From assembly GCA_016191165.1 (NCBI GenBank), contig JACPPF010000076.1:1-64000 (forward strand): 64,000 nt of DNA, in the 5' to 3' direction. The notes beneath the pieces are model-generated. The model worked only from the letters and a program-made list of their open reading frames with translations, was not told the origin of the DNA and ran no database searches. Below are positions 1 through 8,340 of the stretch, one piece after another. The position numbers and the translations under genes were made by a program. The DNA is from Planctomycetota bacterium. Its GTDB lineage: Bacteria; Planctomycetota; Planctomycetia; Gemmatales; Gemmataceae. How positions within the stretch are numbered: position 1 is the first letter of the stretch; every line of letters starts with the position of its first letter.

Positions 1-56
1 CTGCGGGGATCAGGCAAATCGGCAAGCACTTCAAGAAGGGAAAGCGGAGCCATCAT
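1..56 (-). CDS. Transposase N-terminus, ISAs1-like (partial, runs off window)
   Basis: Only the first 18 codons are inside the window, read leftwards from an ATG at 54-56 (a second ATG follows at 51-53). The peptide MMAPLSLLEVLADLPDPR matches the usual opening of ISAs1-family (H-repeat) transposases, where an N-terminal helical domain begins with a LLE.LADLPDPR-type motif and then a basic stretch. A Shine-Dalgarno-like GGAG lies six bases before the start. The assignment rests on this short motif alone; the DDE catalytic domain, if present, lies outside the window. Confidence 0.5.
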   Translation of the reverse strand, partial: MMAPLSLLEVLADLPDPR

Positions 57-149
57 GGCAATCTCCAATCCTAAGAAAGCGATTCCCCCTTCTACTTAAT
101 TCCTTCCGACCAACCAACCTCAATTGGCGAATTGCCCTGTGGCGAACAC

Positions 150-788
150 TTATCCGATCGCACGAACCGCGTGGATGAAGCGCCGCATCTTGTCGACGTC
201 CTTTTTGCCCGGCGCACTCTCGACGCCGCTGGCGACATCGACGCCCTGGGGTTGCACGATGCGAATCGCCTCGGCGACGTTCTCCGGCGTCAAACCGCCG
301 GCGAGGATCAACGGCACGCCTGGCTTGAAGTCCGCCAACAGATGCCACGGCGCCGTCTGCCCCGTGCCGCCGTACAGGCCTGGAACGTGAGCGTCCACGA
401 GAATGGCATGCGGCGTCCTATTGGCCGCGATAAGTAATTCAACATAGCGCACGATTTCGGGCAAATCAACCGGTTCGCGTACGGAGAATGCGGGAATCCA
501 CTTCATCTCCGGAGGCAGAATCTCGCGCTGCTCGCCGTGAACCTGCACCGTGCCAATCCCCAGGACGTTGGCGCGATGCTGCGCCCTGGCCAGCGGTTCA
601 TTTACGAACAGCGCGACCGGTTCGACGCCAGCGGGTAGTGCCTGCAAAATCGCCCGCGCCGCCGAGTCATCGATGCAGCGCGGCGACGGTCCAAAAAAGT
701 TCAACCCTACCATGTCCACGCCGAGCTGGGCCGCCTCTTCCGCGTCGGTCGGATTCGTAATGCCGCAGATTTTGACGCGGATGGCCAT
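150..788 (-). CDS. trpF: Phosphoribosylanthranilate isomerase
   Basis: Third enzyme of tryptophan synthesis, an Amadori rearrangement of N-(5-phosphoribosyl)anthranilate to CdRP in the cytosol. The 212-residue product is the normal size for a stand-alone TrpF barrel. The N-terminal strand carries the catalytic-cysteine motif VKICGIT, the first half has GLNFF and VQVHG, and the C-terminal half has [15 protein letters not shown] (general-acid Asp) and [20 protein letters not shown] of the phosphate-binding end. The ATG at 788 is preferred to one 27 bases upstream because family alignments start at about [11 protein letters not shown]. It is divergent from kbl; no other trp gene is in the window. 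Confidence 0.93.
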   Translation of the reverse strand: MAIRVKICGITNPTDAEEAAQLGVDMVGLNFFGPSPRCIDDSAARAILQALPAGVEPVALFVNEPLARAQHRANVLGIGTVQVHGEQREILPPEMKWIPAFSVREPVDLPEIVRYVELLIAANRTPHAILVDAHVPGLYGGTGQTAPWHLLADFKPGVPLILAGGLTPENVAEAIRIVQPQGVDVASGVESAPGKKDVDKMRRFIHAVRAIG

Positions 789-903
789 GATTCCCGTTTG
801 GTCCGTCGTTGCCATTGCCGTGATGATGGTTTATTCTACGGATACCATGACGATGCCGCGCGCCGAATGCGATCGGCAAAACCAACCTTTGAAGGTCCTA
901 CCG

Positions 904-2091
904 ATGAGCGATCAACGCCTGCGTGATGTCCTGCGAGCCCAGCTCGACGACCTCAAGGCCAAAGGCCTTTTCAAACGCGAACGCCAGTTGCAAAGCGCGC
1001 AGGGCTCTGGCATCAAAGTGGCCGGCCGCGATGTGGTCAACTTCTGCGCCAACAACTACCTCGGCCTTGCCAATCATCCCGACATCCTGGCCGCCGCCGC
1101 GGATGGATTGAAACGCTACGGTTACGGCATGGCGTCGGTTCGCTTCATCTGCGGCACGCAGGAGATTCATCGCCAGTTCGAGCACGAGACGGCCCAGTTC
1201 CTGGGCAAGGATGACGCCATCCTTTACAGCTCGTGCTGGGACGCCAACGGCGGGCTTTTTGAAACCATCCTTGGCGAGGACGACGCAATTATCAGTGATG
1301 AGCTCAATCACGCGAGCATCATCGATGGCGTGCGGTTGTGCAAGGCGAAGCGATTCCGCTACAGGAACTGCGACCTCGCCGACCTGGAACGCTGCTTGCT
1401 TGAAGCCAGGGACTCCCGCTTTCGCCTGATCGCGACCGACGGCGTATTCTCCATGGATGGCTCACTCGCCCCGCTGCCGGCGATCTGCGACCTCGCCGAC
1501 AAACACGATGCGATGGTCATGGTGGACGACAGCCACGCGACGGGGATCCTGGGCCCCGGTGGCCGCGGGTCGGCCGAGGCGCTTGGGTGCCTGCAACGCA
1601 TCGACATCATCACCAGCACGCTCGGCAAGACGCTCGGCGGCGCCGCGGGTGGGTTTACGTGCGGGAGCCAGGAACTGGTCGATTTCCTCAGGCAGCGGTC
1701 CCGACCTTACCTTTTCTCGAATGCCGTGCCGCCACCCATCATCATGGCGGCGCGCAAGGCGCTCGAACTGGTTTCGACGAGCAGCGACCTGCGCGATCGC
1801 CTGCACGCCAACGCCCGGACGATGCGCGCCGGCCTGGAGAAGGCCGGCTTCACGATCAAGCCCGGCCAGCACCCGATCCTGCCAGTCATGCTCGGCGACG
1901 CCGCCCTCGCAAGCAACATGGCAGACAGGCTGCTCGAAAAGGGCATCTACGTCATCGGTTTCAGCTTCCCCGTCGTGCCCCAGGGGCAGGCCCGCATTCG
2001 CATTCAACTCTCGGCTGCCCACACGGTGGATCAACTCGACCAGGCAATCCTCGCGTTCACTTCGATAGGCAGGGACCTTGGCGTCATTTGA
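904..2091 (+). CDS. kbl: Glycine C-acetyltransferase (2-amino-3-ketobutyrate CoA ligase)
   Basis: PLP enzyme of the alpha-oxoamine synthase family. It cleaves 2-amino-3-ketobutyrate with CoA to glycine and acetyl-CoA, usually after threonine dehydrogenase. The 395 residues match the family length. The PLP lysine is K242 in [14 protein letters not shown]; the ring-stacking H136 is in DELNHASI and the cofactor Asp is D208 in [20 protein letters not shown] near residue 50 is also typical. The ATG at 904 fits family starts; the reading frame is open further upstream but that part overlaps trpF and is not conserved-looking. KBL is preferred over BioF or serine palmitoyltransferase on overall motif match, but these relatives are hard to separate by eye, and no tdh is adjacent. 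Confidence 0.85.
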   Translation: MSDQRLRDVLRAQLDDLKAKGLFKRERQLQSAQGSGIKVAGRDVVNFCANNYLGLANHPDILAAAADGLKRYGYGMASVRFICGTQEIHRQFEHETAQFLGKDDAILYSSCWDANGGLFETILGEDDAIISDELNHASIIDGVRLCKAKRFRYRNCDLADLERCLLEARDSRFRLIATDGVFSMDGSLAPLPAICDLADKHDAMVMVDDSHATGILGPGGRGSAEALGCLQRIDIITSTLGKTLGGAAGGFTCGSQELVDFLRQRSRPYLFSNAVPPPIIMAARKALELVSTSSDLRDRLHANARTMRAGLEKAGFTIKPGQHPILPVMLGDAALASNMADRLLEKGIYVIGFSFPVVPQGQARIRIQLSAAHTVDQLDQAILAFTSIGRDLGVI

Positions 2092-2121
2092 CGAAGCGAA
2101 AGGTCTTTCCAAAGTCATAAG

Positions 2122-2158
2122 GTAAACATTGGCAAAACGTTACAGCTTTTTTTTATGA
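2122..2158 (+). terminator. Possible weak intrinsic terminator after kbl
   Basis: A short imperfect stem (GTAAAC pairing with GTTAC across an 11-base loop, one bulge) is followed closely by eight T residues at 2147-2154. The stem is weak, so the call rests mainly on the T-run and the position 30-60 bases after the kbl stop codon. Confidence 0.3.
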
Positions 2159-2203
2159 ACGATTGACTCGGCGAGTGTGGCAGGCCGGGTCTGAAATCGC
2201 CTT

Positions 2204-2223
2204 ATTTCATTTTTTCATGAAAT
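2204..2223. promoter_or_regulatory. Upstream operator copy (ATTTCAT-N6-ATGAAAT) of the ArsR-type gene
   Basis: A perfect inverted repeat of 7-base arms, ATTTCAT and ATGAAAT, with a six-base spacer. The same arms and spacing recur 61 bases downstream over the promoter, about six helical turns away. ArsR/SmtB dimers bind such AT-rich dyads, so this is probably an auxiliary operator. Confidence 0.65.
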
Positions 2224-2237
2224 GGTTCGATAATACC

Positions 2238-2266
2238 TTGACATGGTCTGGGCCAGCGTTTAATAT
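2238..2266 (+). promoter_or_regulatory. Sigma-70-type promoter of the ArsR-type gene
   Basis: A consensus TTGACA at 2238-2243 is separated by exactly 17 bases from TAATAT at 2261-2266. Transcription would start near 2273, so the ATG at 2285 would have a leader of only about a dozen bases and no Shine-Dalgarno sequence. The -10 box lies inside the second operator dyad, which fits repression by occlusion. Confidence 0.7.
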
Positions 2267-2286
2267 TTCATTAGATGATGAAATAT
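2263..2286. promoter_or_regulatory. Core operator overlapping the -10 box and start codon
   Basis: A perfect inverted repeat with 9-base arms (ATATTTCAT and ATGAAATAT) around a six-base spacer. It covers most of the -10 hexamer, the predicted transcription start and the first two bases of the ATG. Its inner 7-base arms are identical to those of the upstream dyad at 2204-2223, which is strong internal evidence for one regulator binding both. Confidence 0.7.
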
Positions 2287-3028
2287 GAAAAATACTTCCG
2301 CCAAACCTGAATGTCAACACGGCGAGCACCCAGCCCGCCGGTTTAGGCCGGCCGATGCACAGGCCCTCGATGAGGCCAGCCGGCTGTTCCGGGCCCTTGG
2401 TGATCCCGCACGCCTTCGGCTGCTGGAATACCTGTTGCAGGGCGAATGTTGCGTCACGGAACTGGTCGAGGCCTTTGGCGAAAAATTCTCAACCGTATCG
2501 CAGCGGTTGCGTCTTTTGCGGAGTGAACGCCTGATTGTACGCCGGCGCGATGGAACGCATCTTTATTACGCTCTGGCCGATCAGCACGTTACCGACTTGA
2601 TTCAAAACGCTTTGGCACATGCGACCGAACCGGACAAGGGGTCCGGGGCGGCGCCTGTGCACCATCACGCCCAAGGGAGTCACGAAATGAGCCACCACCA
2701 CAAACACGATCACAATGCCGGCAAAGACTGCGGGCACACCGCGGTCAAGCATGGGGATCACGTTGATTATCTCCATGACGGCCACCTACATCATCCGGCC
2801 GGCGCTCAGGTCGAAGAACACGCGCTCGATGTGTCGGCGACGAATCCGAGCGGCTGTACCCCGGCGCACGCCTGCGGGGCCCATGCCGGCGATCACGTTC
2901 ATGGCGCCAGTTGCGGGCATGAGGCGGTGCCGCATGGCGACCATGTCGATTACCTCGTCAACGGCCATCTGCATCACCCGCACGGCAACCACTGCGACGA
3001 TCACGGACCGGTGGAGGTGGTGAAGTAG
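2285..3028 (+). CDS. ArsR/SmtB-family metal regulator with His-rich metal-binding tail
   Basis: Residues about 20-110 form an ArsR-type winged helix: LFRALGDPARLRLLEYLL, then ECCVTELVEAFGEKFSTVSQRLRLLRSERLIVRRRDG and the wing THLYYALAD. CQHGEH at the N-terminus and the tail hold potential metal ligands. From residue 135 on the protein is extremely rich in His, Cys and Asp, with two similar units (CGHTAVKHGDHVDYL.DGHLHHP and CGHEAVPHGDHVDYL.NGHLHHP). Such tails are known as separate small proteins of about 100 residues beside zinc regulators; here the tail is in frame with the regulator. An ATG at 2687 with AAGGGAG just upstream could start the tail separately. Likely a zinc-responsive repressor that controls itself through the dyads at 2204-2286; the metal is inferred. 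Confidence 0.85.
   Translation: MKNTSAKPECQHGEHPARRFRPADAQALDEASRLFRALGDPARLRLLEYLLQGECCVTELVEAFGEKFSTVSQRLRLLRSERLIVRRRDGTHLYYALADQHVTDLIQNALAHATEPDKGSGAAPVHHHAQGSHEMSHHHKHDHNAGKDCGHTAVKHGDHVDYLHDGHLHHPAGAQVEEHALDVSATNPSGCTPAHACGAHAGDHVHGASCGHEAVPHGDHVDYLVNGHLHHPHGNHCDDHGPVEVVK
2687..3028 (+). other. Possible internal start producing the His-rich tail alone
   Basis: Within the ArsR-type gene, ATG at 2687 opens MSHHHKHDHN and is preceded, after a seven-base gap, by the Shine-Dalgarno-like AAGGGAG. Translation from here would give a 113-residue His-rich protein that resembles known stand-alone small metal-binding proteins. Whether the cell makes the fusion, the short form, or both cannot be told from sequence. 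Confidence 0.4.
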
Positions 3029-3051
3029 AACAGCCGAGCCTGAAAATCCCT

Positions 3052-3110
3052 ACCAGCCCCGAGCGCCAGCGAGGGGACTTCTCGTCCCCACGCTGGCGCG
3101 TGGGGCTGGT
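3052..3110. repeat. Dispersed palindrome, family A (ACCAGCCCC...GGGGCTGGT), copy 1
   Basis: Arms ACCAGCCCC and GGGGCTGGT enclose further pairing (GCGCCAGCG with CGCTGGCGC). Copies of the same design occur at 45092-45161 and 53287-53392. It lies between the ArsR-type gene and the convergent lipoprotein gene, where it could act as a bidirectional transcript end. Confidence 0.75.
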
Positions 3111-3122
3111 TGTGAGAAACGC

Positions 3123-3887
3123 TCATGGCGACGACGCCTTCATCTGCATGAACCGCTCGCGCCGGCCGGCGGCGTGGCTGCTGGTGTCCAGTGAACCAAG
3201 GCAGAGGTCGATCTTGGTGTTGAGTTGCTCGTTGCCGCTCCAGGTGGCGGGATAGTCGAAAGCCACGCAAAGCTGTTTCGTGTACGAGGAATAAATGTAG
3301 ATATCGAACTCCCGGCCCTGTCCGTCGAGGTAGACGTCCCGATCGAATGCGGTCTGCGTGTTATCGGGATAGACCGAGACGGCCTTTTTCGTGACCCGCG
3401 CGCCCTTGGATTTCACCCGCAGGGCGGCTTTCGCATGGTAGGTCTTGAAGTAGAAGTCATCAAACGCGCCACGCAAATACGAGCGGAATTTCGCTGGCGT
3501 GTATTTACCAATCCCCTCCTCCCCTTTGTCATCAAGCACCTCCGCGGCGGCCACGAGGACGACGAAATTGGCGTCCGCGCCCACGTATCCATAACACGGA
3601 AACGTGTAGTTGAACGGGCTGTTTTTCATTGGCGTCGTACTGATGCCCTTGGGAAGGCGCAGAAAAAAACCGAACGGCCAGGCGGTGACCTCGCGGTTGC
3701 CGTCGGTGGTCTTCAGGCTCATGCGCGGGTTGGTGATCGGATCGCCAAGTGCGTCGTTGATGGTGTCAAACGCTTTCACACGCTGGCGCTGGGCGTCCAT
3801 CCGCGTCGTGTAGTCGGAGAGGCCGCAACCGCTGATGGTGAGCAGCGCGATCGCCGGGATCAGGAATCGCTGGATTATCGATTTCAT
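3123..3887 (-). CDS. Lipoprotein of unknown function
   Basis: The 254-residue product begins with a lipoprotein signal: basic MKSIIQR, a hydrophobic stretch, then the lipobox LTISGC, so the mature protein would start at Cys21 and be lipid-anchored. The rest is soluble, mixed alpha/beta-looking, with no family I recognise. It contains a stretch that could be a stress- or envelope-type domain (EVTAWPFGFFLRLPKG, VYLDGQGREFDIYIYSS). It is monocistronic as far as can be seen, convergent with the ArsR-type gene. No function is proposed. Confidence 0.75.
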   Translation of the reverse strand: MKSIIQRFLIPAIALLTISGCGLSDYTTRMDAQRQRVKAFDTINDALGDPITNPRMSLKTTDGNREVTAWPFGFFLRLPKGISTTPMKNSPFNYTFPCYGYVGADANFVVLVAAAEVLDDKGEEGIGKYTPAKFRSYLRGAFDDFYFKTYHAKAALRVKSKGARVTKKAVSVYPDNTQTAFDRDVYLDGQGREFDIYIYSSYTKQLCVAFDYPATWSGNEQLNTKIDLCLGSLDTSSHAAGRRERFMQMKASSP

Positions 3888-3904
3888 TCAGGTTCCGAGC
3901 TTGC

Positions 3905-3940
3905 GTCTAGCTCTCGCGTGACGCCGCGCGGGCGCTAAAC
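3905..3940. repeat. Dispersed palindrome, family B (TTTAGCGC...GCGCTAAA), diverged copy 1
   Basis: GTCTAGCTCTCGCG, the middle GTGACGCC, then GCGGGCGCTAAAC. The left arm is degraded relative to the right, but the middle GTGACGCC and right arm match the near-perfect copy at 37393-37444. A third copy is at 46815-46852. Confidence 0.6.
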
Positions 3941-3961
3941 GTAAACGCGAGCGGCGTTCCT

Positions 3962-5263
3962 TCAGGTTGCGCGGCTCGCCTCGACGCCGCGGGTGGTCAC
4001 GGTGTACTTGGCCATCATATTGGGCTTCTCCCACGCTGGCATGGCGTCTTGCTTTTGCAGGTAGCGAAGGAATTGCTTGGTCACCTGAGCGAAATGAGCC
4101 TCGTGTCCGACGCGGAATTCCCTGGGGATGGCGACGCGGAAATGCGTACCCAGGTCGGTGACGCCGACGCCTGGGAAATCAACCTGCAGCGAGCGCAGTT
4201 TCAATTCGATGGCCCGCCGGACCAGCGCGTATTCCATCGTCCTGTTGGGGATGATATACAACTCCGGCTGATATTTTTCCTCGCGCCCCTGGCGAACTTC
4301 AACGCGCGAGCGCGTGCCGCGGAAGACAGCCAGGTGGGTATCGCCGGCCCCCGGTGCGGCCTCGAAATCCCAGAGCACGTTGAGCTTCACGTGAATTCCG
4401 CGCAGTGCGTATTGCACCAAGGTGTTGCAATAGTAGTGCAGATCGTCGCCTTCGAGAGCGGAGTAGAGATCGTGTGGGTAATCGACTTCGCCGGTGATTT
4501 GCTGGAAGTCGGTTTTCTTCAGCACGGTCGGCCAGCGCTTCGCGGACAGAATGGAAACGTCGTCCTGGGCCGAGATCGGCTGTTCGGGGTAAAGGATCCA
4601 CATGGCGAGATCGACGAGGTGCGTGCCGACGTCGCTGAGCGCCTCGCCCTGTTGATGCACATCGAAAAACCACGCGGGCCTCCGCAGCGGGACTCCCGCG
4701 ACGAACTTTTTGAGAAAATGCACGCTCTCCATGAAGACGCCAGGCTCGTCCGGCGAGCCGGGAACGATGGTGCCGAACGTCGCTTCATCCTGAACAAAAG
4801 CCCGCTGCAATTGCGAGGTGACCTCGTAGCGCTCCGTCATGATGTCGTAGGCGACCAGGCCGCGCGTCTCGGCGAGGTCGAGCGCCTGTTGAATCTTGGG
4901 GAGGTCGGCCGGCACGAGGATCCACGGCTTGTCGGCCAGGACGTTGAGGCCCGCGTCAAGGGCGGCCAGAATGGCGTCGATCTTACCAGCGTTGCGCCCG
5001 GCGAGTACCACGACGTTGCCCGGCTTCTCTTTGGCCACGCGAGCCAGGTAGTCCTCGCAGGCGTGGACCTCCAGTTCCCACTTCGTCGGGTCGGTTGCGC
5101 GCGTGTTGAAACCGGCAATGCGAGCCAGATGTGCGATCAGGTCGGGCCCGAGCGGTGCGTAGACATTCACCTGTGGGGCGACCTGCTCGTACATTTCTTT
5201 CTGCACAAGGGCGGCGTGAAAGTGGCCTGGATTCAGCGTGATGAAACGGATGGTCGGCGTCAT
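3962..5263 (-). CDS. Gfo/Idh/MocA-type oxidoreductase
   Basis: A 433-residue cytosolic protein with an N-terminal NAD-binding region and the family DKPW motif (ALDAGLNVLADKPW, the counterpart of EKP in classical members) near residue 110. In the C-terminal half HQQGEALSDVGTHLVDLAMW carries the conserved Asp and His of the substrate site. The Rossmann glycine motif is replaced by LNPGHFHAALV, as seen in the planctomycete subgroup with a putative oxidoreductase C-terminal domain. The substrate is probably a sugar or inositol derivative but cannot be named. It has no signal peptide, unlike the second Gfo/Idh/MocA protein at 40452-42008. Confidence 0.8.
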   Translation of the reverse strand: MTPTIRFITLNPGHFHAALVQKEMYEQVAPQVNVYAPLGPDLIAHLARIAGFNTRATDPTKWELEVHACEDYLARVAKEKPGNVVVLAGRNAGKIDAILAALDAGLNVLADKPWILVPADLPKIQQALDLAETRGLVAYDIMTERYEVTSQLQRAFVQDEATFGTIVPGSPDEPGVFMESVHFLKKFVAGVPLRRPAWFFDVHQQGEALSDVGTHLVDLAMWILYPEQPISAQDDVSILSAKRWPTVLKKTDFQQITGEVDYPHDLYSALEGDDLHYYCNTLVQYALRGIHVKLNVLWDFEAAPGAGDTHLAVFRGTRSRVEVRQGREEKYQPELYIIPNRTMEYALVRRAIELKLRSLQVDFPGVGVTDLGTHFRVAIPREFRVGHEAHFAQVTKQFLRYLQKQDAMPAWEKPNMMAKYTVTTRGVEASRAT

Positions 5264-5321
5264 GCGGGTTATTATAGTTTAGCCGCTCGCCTCAGGCGAG
5301 CGCGGACCGGCAACCGCGCGA

Positions 5322-5894
5322 TCACGCATACGCGGTCGGCGCCAGCAACAAGCTCAGTTGCCGTTTCACGATGTCAAAATCGGCATCCGCAAGCACGGGC
5401 GTCGAGCCGTCCGTTGAAAGGGGATGATCCAGTTCCAGCCAGCTTTTGCATCCCGCGTAGGCAGGCGACTCGTCAATCACGTGGGGCTGCGTAATCCGAT
5501 AGACTCGGGCGACCAGCAAAAACAGGCCCGGCGTTCGGTAGTTGAAACGTTGCGCCACGGTTGCCTCGGACCAGATGTGCAGGTGCGAGAGCAGTAGAGA
5601 CGTTAGCTCGTCGCGGATGCTGTAGACGCCGTCCACCTCGACCCACGTTTGCAACTGTACCGTTCCCGCGAGGGGGCGATTCGCTTCGACGTGTTCCAGC
5701 AAGGGGCGGGCGTCCTCTTGGATGCCGTCTTTTTGCTGGTGGGAAAACGTCGGATAGAGCCAGAAGCGCGTGTGCTCGACGGCGAATTCGCCCGCGACTT
5801 CGGCGATCCCGCCCTTGCGCAAGATCAGGGCTTGCGTGCCCCGTGCCAGCGCCTCGCAGATGACGGCCCATTCCTTGAATGCGTGCTGTAACAT
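5322..5894 (-). CDS. DUF1802 family protein
   Basis: A soluble protein of 190 residues that opens with LQHAFKEWAVICEALARGTQALILRKGG in the family pattern (alpha-helical start followed by ILRKGGI), then FAVEHTRFWLYPTFSHQ. The family is uncharacterised. The frame extends upstream to a GTG at 5964-5966 that overlaps the gpsA stop as GTGA, which would allow coupled translation, but the 24 extra residues look non-conserved, so the ATG at 5894 is chosen. It is downstream of and in the same direction as gpsA, probably cotranscribed. Confidence 0.75.
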   Translation of the reverse strand: MLQHAFKEWAVICEALARGTQALILRKGGIAEVAGEFAVEHTRFWLYPTFSHQQKDGIQEDARPLLEHVEANRPLAGTVQLQTWVEVDGVYSIRDELTSLLLSHLHIWSEATVAQRFNYRTPGLFLLVARVYRITQPHVIDESPAYAGCKSWLELDHPLSTDGSTPVLADADFDIVKRQLSLLLAPTAYA

Positions 5895-5962
5895 GCGTGG
5901 ATTTCCTTGTTCGGCGCTTGCGGCGTGGCAATCGCGTGGGGCGTTGGCCGTCCGGCGCGAGT

Positions 5963-6961
5963 TCACCAGTCCTCGCTGCGCAGTTCGCGCACCATCAGGT
6001 CCGTGACTGCGGCGAGTGGGCTCTTGCTTTCGTAAAGGACGCGAAAAACTTCGGTCGCGATCGGCATACGGATGCCCATTTCCCGTGCTTTCTCATAGAC
6101 ACTGCGCGCGGTGAAGACGCCTTCGGCCACGGACGCGGTGCTCGCCTGGATGTCGGCGATCTTTTCGCCCCGGGCCAAGCGCTCACCGACCGCGCGATTG
6201 CGACCATGCCGGCTGATGCAGGTGGTGATGAGGTCCCCCATTCCCGCGAGGCCGTAGAATGTCTCGGACCTGGCGCCGAGGGCGGCGGCGAAGCGGGCCA
6301 TCTCGGCAAGGCCTCGTGTCAGTAGGGCCGACTTGCAATTGTCCCCCAGGGCCAAACCATCGCTGATGCCCGCGGCGATGCCGATCACGTTTTTCAGCGC
6401 CCCAGCAAGTTCGACGCCGATCAGGTCGGAGTTGGTGTAGACGCGAAAACGTTCCGTCGCAAACGCTTGTTGAACGGACCGGGCCAGTTCGAGGTCGTCG
6501 CTCGCTGCGACCAGCGTCGTTGGCAAACCGCGGGCCACCTCCTCGGCATGGCTCGGTCCACTCAATACCGCCACCGGGCGCTCGCCCAACGTTTCACGGG
6601 CAATTTCCGTCGGTCGGCGAAAGGTCTGGTTTTCCAGCCCCTTCACCAGGCTCAAAAGGGGCGTGTCTTTTGGAATCACGGTGGCGAACCGCTTCAGGGT
6701 GGCGCGAAGATACGCCGTTGGCGCCGCGGCGATGACCAGTTCGGCGGCCTCGACCGCCTTGCGAACATCGGTCGTCAGCAAAACAGTTTGCGGAATCGGC
6801 ACACCCGGAAGAAGTCGTTTGTTTTCGCGCGATCCATGCCAGTCGGCGTGTTCGGGCCGGGCGCTCCAGAGGGCAACGCGATGCTGCGGATTCTGCGCCA
6901 GCACCAGGGCGACCGCGGTGCCCCAGGCGCCGGATCCGAGAACCGCGAATCGTGCAACCAT
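5963..6961 (-). CDS. gpsA: Glycerol-3-phosphate dehydrogenase [NAD(P)+]
   Basis: Reduces dihydroxyacetone phosphate to sn-glycerol 3-phosphate for phospholipid synthesis. The 332-residue length is standard. The N-terminal dinucleotide motif is VLGSGAWGTA (residues 7-16). Other landmarks are SLVKGLE, the LSGPSHAEEVARG segment, the catalytic lysine in GVELAGALKNVIGIAAG, and the C-terminal substrate motif GLAGMGDLITTC followed by SRHGRNRAVG. It is the lead gene of a minus-strand pair with DUF1802. Confidence 0.96.
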   Translation of the reverse strand: MVARFAVLGSGAWGTAVALVLAQNPQHRVALWSARPEHADWHGSRENKRLLPGVPIPQTVLLTTDVRKAVEAAELVIAAAPTAYLRATLKRFATVIPKDTPLLSLVKGLENQTFRRPTEIARETLGERPVAVLSGPSHAEEVARGLPTTLVAASDDLELARSVQQAFATERFRVYTNSDLIGVELAGALKNVIGIAAGISDGLALGDNCKSALLTRGLAEMARFAAALGARSETFYGLAGMGDLITTCISRHGRNRAVGERLARGEKIADIQASTASVAEGVFTARSVYEKAREMGIRMPIATEVFRVLYESKSPLAAVTDLMVRELRSEDW

Positions 6962-7153
6962 GACGCTCCTTCCATCTTTCCATCTTTACCCAACCATTAT
7001 AAGGCCGACGCCTTACGGTCCATATCCGCGAAAAAAGCCTTTTCCAAAAAACCCCGAAGTTGATCGTGCCGACAAGCCGATCTTGTGGGTGTCAGAATGA
7101 GCTTCATGTCCCAGGTTAGCGTAGATTGCAACGAGAAACAGGGAGGTCTTGTC

Positions 7154-7381
7154 ATGCCAGCGCAACTTCACTTGTACCGCGCACCGGTGGAATTGGAACA
7201 CGACGAAACACCCGAACCCTCGGTCAACATCCGCCTGGCTGATTTGTTGCCGTTGCTGGCCCTGGCGAAAAAAAACAACTACCTGTGGCTGCAAGATTTT
7301 CTTGAGGATCAGGTGACGGTGACGCCGGACCTGTACGATGTGCTGCGCTCATTCTCAACCTATGCGCGCACACCGGCGTGA
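7154..7381 (+). CDS. Small hypothetical protein (75 aa)
   Basis: The ATG at 7154 is preceded by a strong GGGAGGT Shine-Dalgarno sequence (7141-7147), which selects this start over one 69 bases upstream. The product MPAQLHLYRAP... is acidic to neutral, without signal or membrane segment, with a helical core (NIRLADLLPLLALAKKNNYLWLQDFLEDQVTVTPDLYDVL). No family recognised. The good RBS, helix-friendly composition and position in an otherwise empty gap support a real gene. Confidence 0.6.
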   Translation: MPAQLHLYRAPVELEHDETPEPSVNIRLADLLPLLALAKKNNYLWLQDFLEDQVTVTPDLYDVLRSFSTYARTPA

Positions 7382-7397
7382 TTTCCCCCCCGCCACG

Positions 7398-7426
7398 CCC
7401 AGGGGTGAGCGCAGCGAACCCCTGGG
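7398..7426. repeat. Palindromic repeat, family C single unit (CCCAGGGGT...ACCCCTGGG)
   Basis: Nine-base perfect arms around the middle sequence GAGCGCAGCGA. The same middle and similar arms form each half of the double copy between accB and accC (15974-16035), so this is one unit of a REP-like family. Confidence 0.7.
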
Positions 7427-7528
7427 ATCGCGCATTCCCGCATTCCGCCTCCCTTGCCGCTTGTCATCCCGTCGCGCATATCGCAAGATTATCCCAAATC
7501 ACCACGCAACCACACCTTGGAAGCAACC

Positions 7529-8302
7529 ATGGGCATTCGCTTGAAACAGGCGCTGGCGGGAGACAAGCTTGTCCGCGTGTTCGGCCTTGGACAGATTTGC
7601 GATCCCAAGTTCATTCAAATCATCGGCCAGCAGGGGGGCTACGATGCCGTCTGGCTCGATCAGGAGCATGCCGGGATCTCGAATGGGCAGATCGAGCACG
7701 CCAGCCTGGCAGCGCGCTCGGTCGGGCTGGATTCGTTTGTTCGACTCGCGCCGACCGATTACGCCACGGTGATGCGCCCGCTAGAGGCCGGCGCCGGCGG
7801 CGTCATGGCGGCCCAGGTTCGCAGCGCCGCTCAGGCCGAGGACGTGTTGCAGTGGGCCAAGTTCTACCCGCGCGGGCTGCGCGGCGTCAACGGCTCTGGC
7901 GTCGATGGCCGCTTCGCTACCATGCCGATGCCCGACTATTTGAAGAAGGCCAACGACGAGACGTTCGTCGCGATCCAGATCGAGCACATTGGCGCCGTGG
8001 AGGAGGTGGAAAAAATTGCCGCGCTAAAGGATGTTGATGTTCTCTTCATCGGCCCCGCCGACCTGGGGCAATCGATGGGAATCGTCGGCGACTGGGATCA
8101 CCCGAAAATCTGGCAAGCGATCGAGCGCGTCGCCAAGGCCGCGCGCGACCAGCGCATTCACTGGGCCATCTTGCCACGCAATCTGCCTTATGCGAAACGC
8201 TGCGTCGATCTCGGCTGCAAGATGCTATCACTCGGCCTGGATGTGTGGGCCATTCAGCGTGGCCTGAAGGCGTTCCTCACGGAGTTCGAGTCGCTAGGCT
8301 AG
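7529..8302 (+). CDS. HpcH/HpaI-type class II aldolase
   Basis: A 257-residue TIM-barrel enzyme of the family that includes 4-hydroxy-2-oxoheptanedioate and 2-dehydro-3-deoxyglucarate aldolases. Landmarks are YDAVWLDQEHAGIS near residue 40, IQIEHIGAVEEVE with the metal Glu, and FIGPADLGQSMG with the metal Asp. It makes or cleaves pyruvate-derived keto acids in the cytosol; the natural substrate is unknown. GGAAG lies six bases before the ATG at 7529. A GarD/UxaA-type sugar-acid dehydratase is present at 34014, which could act in the same sugar-acid route, but the genes are far apart. Confidence 0.87.
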   Translation: MGIRLKQALAGDKLVRVFGLGQICDPKFIQIIGQQGGYDAVWLDQEHAGISNGQIEHASLAARSVGLDSFVRLAPTDYATVMRPLEAGAGGVMAAQVRSAAQAEDVLQWAKFYPRGLRGVNGSGVDGRFATMPMPDYLKKANDETFVAIQIEHIGAVEEVEKIAALKDVDVLFIGPADLGQSMGIVGDWDHPKIWQAIERVAKAARDQRIHWAILPRNLPYAKRCVDLGCKMLSLGLDVWAIQRGLKAFLTEFESLG

Positions 8303-8340
8303 TTCGCTTGCGGTTTCGCCCGCCGGACGGCGCGAGAAAG

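Noticed and set aside
4049-5494. 481-codon plus-strand ORF
   Set aside because: Complement of the Gfo/Idh/MocA gene; high-GC shadow frame.
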